From Candidatus Cloacimonadota bacterium (GTDB lineage Bacteria; Cloacimonadota; Cloacimonadia; Cloacimonadales; TCS61): a stretch of DNA of 36,408 bases. Positions 33,701-36,408 of the stretch are shown here, piece after piece. Location: contig JAIPJH010000019.1 of assembly GCA_021734245.1 (NCBI GenBank), positions 1-36,408 on the forward strand. The letters run 5' to 3'. The notes beneath the pieces are model-generated. The model made no database searches and was not told the DNA's origin. It saw only the letters and a list, made by a program, of their open reading frames with translations. Position 1 is the stretch's first letter, and each line of letters opens with the position of its first letter. A program made the position numbers and the translations under genes.

Positions 33701-33722
33701 TGCATAATAACAACTTCCTCAT
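27729..33722 (-). CDS. Giant secreted protein with beta-propeller, Ig-like repeats and sorting tail
   Basis: A 1997-aa protein with GGAGG before the ATG and a signal peptide (1-19). Residues about 145-250 are unusually hydrophobic and Gly/Ala-rich (VIGSVLVYMVISGAVHSAV, ALMIGGPMAGAASFL). Ig-like and big-domain strands fill about 400-720. A WD40-like propeller follows (about 730-1040), with repeats such as SFDWSPVDPDIIYYN, VSPDGSRIAFSS, ISDDGSRIAISDN and IRWSPDGNLFGI. More Ig-like domains come next (1045-1570). Three related repeats of about 118 aa (near 1571, 1674 and 1792) share the Y-D-P-D-[GD]-N core and an L-D-G-[SV]-E-V/M element. The sorting tail (about 1912-1997) is NFPNPFNPTTT to RKMILLK. 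It is probably surface-bound; the ligand is unknown. A degenerate receiver gene lies 63 bp upstream on the same strand. Confidence 0.8.
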   Translation of the reverse strand: MRKLLLCIVIFMLTNSVWCNTETNVKVNELSISSMVDEILSNNYFLNSISENFGEDVKNKFIIELNYALETNFENYDIGNILAINNLDIISNKTPNLNLSENENYHYLMSINTIPIQDALHKDFMFSDNSFDYYKFSNLFPEDDRSVIGSVLVYMVISGAVHSAVEAIGLLYQYNGNPFNIPTDEYVTALVSGFAYGFVAGGLDIVALMIGGPMAGAASFLNNLITTPGFGTIVEDLIDDVVTNMLGPFANWTYLDYYNPQNYIDLFLDQPTALDSITDSCAVAINDYLIQFGDQIVSDGNVIACNTWSYEEDSQYNQVQVNFNNYEFIKFGMSFVMLENDNVTVELFYSDGNNSILAASGTHYVQEGDYIAIMSSGLQGHNIIDNLGFLDDYIVEGSAQTLGSNACFDIVDEDDCGHFSINLASTPILSNGSITPENGNPNTNFNFLVTYTDPGNQAPDYIELHVENNTYPMSGTGNWSNGVDFSYSQSFAIGNYNFHYEGYASGQFLRFPTVGEMSFEVEQQTGNGMSLSFSMNPLIEGEMATIYATLNPTLANYPIRFIQNPTLGVYQASNPVYTNANGVAAVDYFPLDPGWVEITALDHLNTSNYVDEDIEIIPEPLEDYIMLIYPNYLFGTTSSATYELYIRVYESDGDEASNVNVIVTTNMGLFSNNQQTINTQTDSHGKVFAEISFTNQGLCTVLVEVGNSLEYEQFDVIFVSPPYQLNSFIQINHHDYIKSFDWSPVDPDIIYYNRDDENIASYSISQRQVINNSVVYRDDAEIEIVRVSPDGSRIAFSSLESDEDYIRLYNINNGNLITRRDNINPSLDYCQGDFEWINNNQILAGDGTTSSGFSSSILTYSGSSTMSMNSLKDTSWRPKDVSVTSNLMAICYEDYNNHDGIVSFWNNNGYHQFDIDPHPQEIEITYTVSISDDGSRIAISDNEDDRIKIYDSNGNFLSDLSSWYIFSLEWMPGSSRYLLSSDESEKVVLWDTQNGTQICYYEQNDNVPIFDIRWSPDGNLFGIVEEDERLKIFSPWDHEGPSISVTSPSDSSSTQQQSIPVNGLINDDNGVSWLKYNVNNGSWIDINFTGNTFAHNVSLVEGSNTITYQAQDIYTNPSENILHVTRLTDQEPPNITNIQLSDTNPEIGNSTILTAYIVDGWTGVNNSTVQCIVHNPDSTFSQPLNMYDDGTNGDVTPNDNIFTRIIETSTLSEITYFIDITSSDNNNNTTFENNATSFETFDYPTFSSLDIQPSNITITDSVYITIEMTDQSGILNAFLYYDIVPFNLDTKLRKSHINNSDYVLSMQNTTGNEYETVIPPQNEPEIYFYIEAMDGVNNIGNSIEYSYPVIDNLSPVISNIFHMPSDVNEDVIGDVEVRATIVDLGYAGVQNYPQLSYQRGENYEPFSAYQDMDYLGNDIYSFFIPEPTVTWDSLQGQTLSYQLSAQDNSGNPVSSVIITDFIEPINDPPYFVFPNLEFYEDSTATFDFSNYVFDVDNTLVDSCLTWTGNDTIQIVKNGWYLTFSSNIPNWHGTEDVTFSIDDFVVMDRNARNLNNRSTRSMTSETVPITAISVDDEIVVNEVLPVADSLTIYENESMGFTFSGYDPDGNQLEYSWLLDGSEVSIDSTYIFTTDYTSAGNYIVNLEVTDNFGVLDGLKRDSCPSDNILNYTWNVEVIDVDQPIVVNDLSYADSTSGVWQTIDQNINENDTLYFFINAYDPDDNTLEYCWRLDGVEMTSDSIYCFATDYLGALSSINSPFNVTLDITDNFSTTSRNKTNRNNLFYEWEIIVNDVDQNIVVDSLSYADSTGGIWQTIDQDIDEGDSLNFFVSAYDPDGNNLDYIWQLDGVEVSVENSYTFLTDWQSGEEDYLVSLDVDDNFSSSDNELYFEWNVHVYDTVGSGSNIIPMVTKLYKNFPNPFNPTTTINFSLKSDSKVQIEIYNIKGQKVKQLVSKEFTAGQHSVVWNGRNEKNESVSSGIYFYRMKTDNFDKMRKMILLK

Positions 33723-33785
33723 TTTCTTCCTCCACGTTAGATCACGGCGTAGTTCTGAGAATCGGAACGAAGCCGGATTTTTTTT

Positions 33786-34097
33786 TTATTTTATCGGTTT
33801 TTTCAAGAATCCCACATTCAATTTCCTAGCCTGCTTTTCTACCAGCTCATGGTTAAAATGAGATGTCAGTATAATATCAGTTTCCAGTCTTTTCTTAAGA
33901 TGTTGAACAATCCAGATCCCATTCAGGTCGGGCAGGTCATTGGAAATAACAATCAGATCATAATCGTTTTTGTTGATCAGGTAGAAAGCATTTTCTCCGC
34001 TGTCTGCAGCATCAAACTGGCTAAAAGAATTCTGGAAATGCTGCCTGATCATTTCCTGATCTGATTTCTTGTTTTCAACTATTAATATTTTCTTCAT
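33786..34097 (-). CDS. Degenerate stand-alone receiver upstream of the second giant gene
   Basis: A 103-aa receiver-like protein: first strand KILIVEN (3-9), E8 in the acidic site. The third strand is DYDLIVIS, placing S52 where the phospho-acceptor Asp should be, followed by N-D54-L-P. IILTSHFN and the conserved Lys in FLKKPIK are present. The two residues that differ from a working receiver match those of the 102-aa protein at 167-475, to which it aligns end to end. I use the ATG at 34097, right before the first strand; a TTG at 34127 would add ten residues, and no strong ribosome site precedes either. It is 63 bp from the giant gene on the same strand with no clear terminator between, so co-transcription is likely. 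Confidence 0.65.
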   Translation of the reverse strand: MKKILIVENKKSDQEMIRQHFQNSFSQFDAADSGENAFYLINKNDYDLIVISNDLPDLNGIWIVQHLKKRLETDIILTSHFNHELVEKQARKLNVGFLKKPIK

Positions 34098-34176
34098 ACC
34101 AGTTTGTATGAACAATTCCTGTGCCAAAGTAGAAGATCCTCATTATAAGCAGGTTTAAGAAAAATTTTCTGTTTTG

Positions 34177-34278
34177 GAAGTGCTCATTTGTCCAAAAATA
34201 TAGACAGAATTGTCTATGAAATCCGACAAATGAATACAAACTTCGGAATGTGGCTCGATCTATCGAAGCTCTTCCGAA
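34177..34278. repeat. Two adjacent nested palindromes
   Basis: The first has ATAGACA (34200-34206) and TGTCTAT (34211-34217) inside CATTTGTC (34185-34192) and GACAAATG (34227-34234), with outermost GAAGT/ACTTC. The second has TCGAT (34255-34259) and ATCGA (34262-34266) inside TTCGGAA (34242-34248) and TTCCGAA (34272-34278). Both are perfect arms separated by short unpaired spacers. They start the 400-bp repeat cluster in the gap between the degenerate receiver gene and the propeller gene. Confidence 0.55.
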
Positions 34279-34289
34279 TGTTTATTTTC

Positions 34290-34382
34290 CGTCATCCTGA
34301 GGAATTCTTACACAGAAAGTTGACGAAGGATAGGCGGTTCGATGTTTCGTCAAAATAGCAAGAAGAATTCCTCAACATGACG
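34290..34382. repeat. MITE-like palindromic repeat, GTCATCCTGAGGAATTCTT type
   Basis: Arms of 20 bases (34290-34309 and 34363-34382) match as reverse complements at 18 positions. They enclose a perfect TTGACGAA/TTCGTCAA pair. The end sequence G-T-C-A-T-C-C-T-G-A-G-G is a widespread intergenic palindrome type in FCB-group and other genomes, from memory rather than a search. Confidence 0.65.
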
Positions 34383-34392
34383 CTATTCTTTA

Positions 34393-34520
34393 GTCATTGC
34401 GAGTTGTTCTTCTTGCATTTCTACTGCGCCTGCCAGGTGAATTCCGTGATATTTCATTTGGAAGCAATCTACACATAATCCAACAACACGAGATTGCTTC
34501 ACCTAATGGTTCGCAATGAC
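34393..34520. repeat. MITE-like palindromic repeat, GTCATTGCGAG type
   Basis: Outer arms GTCATTGCGA (34393-34402) and TCGCAATGAC (34511-34520) are perfect. Inner arms GAAGCAATCT (34461-34470) and AGATTGCTTC (34491-34500) are perfect too. A third pair, AGGTGAA (34435-34441) and TTCACCT (34499-34505), overlaps them. This is a second common dispersed palindrome type, inserted ten bases after the previous one. The remaining gap to 34645 shows no gene. Confidence 0.65.
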
Positions 34521-34663
34521 AACCGAATTCAATTTTCACAAAAAACAAACCTTATTTGGCATCAAAAATGCAGAATTAAATTGACGTGGAAATTTAAAAT
34601 GCATTCTTTGAAATGATAGCATATAATTATTCAAGGAAGTAGAATGTGAATATTGGGGAAAAA

Positions 34664-36283
34664 ATGGATAAGTTTGAAATAATTTGTACTATAATTATAA
34701 TTGTTATAATTCTTTCAGTTATTTTGGTTCCTGAATTAAACTTATTTAAAAATGAATATAATCTGCAAAAAAGCTTCTGTGCTGAAAACATAGCTCAATA
34801 TTCTGTCTTAAAATCCGGAAAAGTATTCGATTTGTATTTGGCACATAAAGGAGATCAACGATGTACTGATCTATATCTTATTAATCTCGATGGCAGTCAT
34901 ATGAATCAATTGGAAATACAAGAATTCTCTTTATATTGCACAACTGTTGATGATTACTTTAAAAGCTTTTATGATGAGGAAGAAAATAAAATATATACCT
35001 TAGCTACAAAAAATAGAGCTGATTATTATCTCTTGGAATTCGACACTGAAGATACCTTAATTAATCATAAGTTTTACTTTTTATACCATGATGATCTCTA
35101 TGATAAACTTCAAAACAAATCAATCGAAATAACAGGCATAAATTTCACAGGTTTCAATACAAGTGAATCTTTACCAGATTCCGTTAAAGTCATTAAAGAA
35201 AATAACAATTGTAAAATCATTATGAAGAAATCTCTTTTTAGAGAATTACTAAAAAAATCTCATTTGAATTTTTGCAACTTTCCTTTAAGTAAGCGAATCA
35301 GCAAATTGATTGGCACAAATCTAAAATGTGAATTCATTCCTGAGAATCTATTTGAGTTAATACATTTCTTCTCTCGAAATAGTTATTATGGAAATCATCG
35401 TTTGAATAATTCAAAAAAAATGAATACGGGCTTTTTAATTGGAGATATTTTAGCAAGAATCGATATTAATGATGATGGAACAAAAGAATTCCTTATTCAA
35501 ATTTCAGGCGATAGATGGTTGCCATCCAAACTTGTTTGCTTTGATAAAAAGCAAAATAAAATACTTTGGGAACGAGATTTCTGTGGATTTATAAAAAACT
35601 TTAAATTAATTGATATTAACCATGACAATAAGAAAGAAATAGTAGCATCAACTTATGCACCAAGAAATCAAACTCCTATTGATTATTTCGAAAAAGATTA
35701 CTTTAATTCCACTTTATATAGCAGTTTGTTTATTCTCAATCAAAATGGTAGATTAATACAAAGCAACAATGAACCTTTAATTGTACATTCGGAACAAGGA
35801 TATTATTTTCATAAATTCATAAAACTTCCGAATAAGAAGGAAATTATATTCGGTCTTTCCTCGAAACATGATAATTCCACAAAAAATCTTGAATTGTGGA
35901 ATCTGGAAAAGAATGAAATTTCTGAATTAGCAATTGACTATAATAACTTGTTGTCTATCGATATTGAAAAAAAAGATATTATTATTATTGATAGAATCAA
36001 AGATGCAATTGAAAGAAAAAGATATTCTTCCAACTATAAATTAGTAGATAAAAAAATATATAATACAGAATCTCAACAAGATTTCGAATATCATTTAGGA
36101 GAAATTGATGGAACAAAAGTTTCTTTATCTAGTTATCCAAATATTCTTTTAGATGATAGTTTAAAAAAACTTGTAGAAATTGATGAATTTATGCATCAAC
36201 CTAAAATAATAAATAATAAACTTTTTTTTATAAGAAAGGACGATCATTTATCAACCTTGATGAAAATTGAAGGCTCTTTTTAG
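34664..36283 (+). CDS. Membrane-anchored FG-GAP/VCBS-like propeller protein, probably truncated by an IS
   Basis: A protein of about 539 aa with an N-terminal anchor (about 5-25, IICTIIIIVIILSVILVPEL). The extracytoplasmic part has two clear FG-GAP/VCBS-type loops, A-R-I-D-I-N-D-D-G-T-K-E-F-L-I-Q and L-I-D-I-N-H-D-N-K-K-E-I-V-A-S. Flanking beta blades such as SSLFILNQNGRL and NLELWNLEKNEI resemble the sensor part of membrane histidine kinases in this lineage. No kinase or effector domain follows. The last codons (E-G-S-F-stop) lie inside what looks like the terminal repeat of an insertion sequence, so the original C-terminus may be lost. I use the ATG at 34664 (GGGG five bases before); a GTG at 34646 with AAGGAAG upstream would add six residues. 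It is AT-rich compared with its neighbours. Confidence 0.6.
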   Translation: MDKFEIICTIIIIVIILSVILVPELNLFKNEYNLQKSFCAENIAQYSVLKSGKVFDLYLAHKGDQRCTDLYLINLDGSHMNQLEIQEFSLYCTTVDDYFKSFYDEEENKIYTLATKNRADYYLLEFDTEDTLINHKFYFLYHDDLYDKLQNKSIEITGINFTGFNTSESLPDSVKVIKENNNCKIIMKKSLFRELLKKSHLNFCNFPLSKRISKLIGTNLKCEFIPENLFELIHFFSRNSYYGNHRLNNSKKMNTGFLIGDILARIDINDDGTKEFLIQISGDRWLPSKLVCFDKKQNKILWERDFCGFIKNFKLIDINHDNKKEIVASTYAPRNQTPIDYFEKDYFNSTLYSSLFILNQNGRLIQSNNEPLIVHSEQGYYFHKFIKLPNKKEIIFGLSSKHDNSTKNLELWNLEKNEISELAIDYNNLLSIDIEKKDIIIIDRIKDAIERKRYSSNYKLVDKKIYNTESQQDFEYHLGEIDGTKVSLSSYPNILLDDSLKKLVEIDEFMHQPKIINNKLFFIRKDDHLSTLMKIEGSF

Positions 36284-36408
36284 TTTTAAATGGGTAAATA
36301 GCATTTATTGATCAACCTGAAATCAAGTTTTCCGAGTAAAAGGAAGATAATAGTTTTAAAACAATCAAAAGTTTTAAATCCTCTTGCCTTTGCTTTAGCA
36401 GCCTGAAC
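36272..36408 (-). mobile_element. End of an ISL3-like insertion sequence
   Basis: The transposase 3' end runs in from the right edge. Fourteen bases beyond its stop lies GGCTCTTTTTAG (36272-36283), similar to the GGCTCTT start I remember for terminal repeats of ISL3-family elements. The outer boundary would then be 36272. The other end and the 8-bp target duplication are outside the window. Confidence 0.55.
36286..36408 (-). CDS. ISL3-family-like transposase, C-terminal 40 residues
   Basis: Partial at the right edge. The frame encodes VQAAKAKARGFKTFDCFKTI then I-F-L-L-L-G-K-L-D-F and L-P-I-stop. The Q-A-A-K-x-K-A-R-G-[FY]-x-x-F-x-x-F-x-x-I-I-[FY]-L-x-x-G-K-L-D pattern is the usual C-terminus of ISL3 (DDE) transposases, immediately after the catalytic Glu region, which lies outside the window. 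Whether the element is intact cannot be judged. Confidence 0.7.
   Translation of the reverse strand, partial: VQAAKAKARGFKTFDCFKTIIFLLLGKLDFRLINKCYLPI

Noticed and set aside
1-36408. tRNA, rRNA or known riboswitch genes
   Set aside because: I looked for cloverleaf ends and conserved loops on both strands by eye and saw none; a covariance-model scan would be needed to exclude them.

Overview
The window is AT-rich DNA from a Gram-negative bacterium that is probably in or near the candidate phylum Cloacimonadota, or a relative in the FCB group. Three secreted proteins and one decayed gene end in the same C-terminal tail of about 85 residues. It starts with N-[YF]-P-N-P-F-N-P-T-T-T-I and ends in a Lys-rich M-x-L-K. 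This FlgD-like, type IX-secretion-style sorting tail is abundant in that lineage. The placement rests on tail style and composition only; there is no rRNA or tRNA here.

Layout. (1) 167-8922 (+): a 102-aa degenerate receiver, a 1935-aa beta-helix surface protein, two secreted cohesin/dockerin-type paralogues and a frameshifted remnant. (2) 8992-14573: a true single-domain receiver, a secreted Sel1-repeat/C39-like peptidase, a large exported protein of unknown function (-), and a secreted thioredoxin/Omp28-like protein (-) with an in-frame TGA directly after its Cys. (3) 14726-21284 (+): a compact, mostly housekeeping run: glutaminyl-cyclase-like lipoprotein, ComEA-like protein, acidic low-complexity protein, a 52-aa four-Cys protein, rsmD, a BrnT/BrnA-like toxin-antitoxin pair and cysS, many joined by 1-20 nt overlaps. 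(4) 21348-23276: an AbiEii/AbiEi-like pair (-), then two decayed copies of the 3' end of cysS. (5) 23321-27538 (-): M48 peptidase with a TerB-like tail, a stand-alone TerB-like protein, an ankyrin protein, a decayed sorting tail and an AAA/DUF4143 ATPase. (6) 27729-34097 (-): a second giant secreted protein (1997 aa), again preceded on its own strand by a degenerate receiver. (7) 34177-36408: clustered palindromic repeats, a membrane-anchored beta-propeller protein, and the end of an ISL3-like insertion sequence that may have truncated it.

Two themes run through the region. One is cell-surface export: giant tail-bearing proteins, cohesin/dockerin modules and a glutaminyl cyclase. Two of the giant genes are each preceded by a 102-103 aa pseudo-receiver lacking the phospho-acceptor Asp at the same position. 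The other is accessory insertion around cysS, which has a toxin-antitoxin pair translationally coupled in front of it, an AbiE-like pair behind it, and two extra copies of its own 3' end. The strongest leads are the pseudo-receiver/giant-protein pairing, the possible selenocysteine TGA, and cysS as an integration site. All calls come from reading the sequence by eye; no database search was run.
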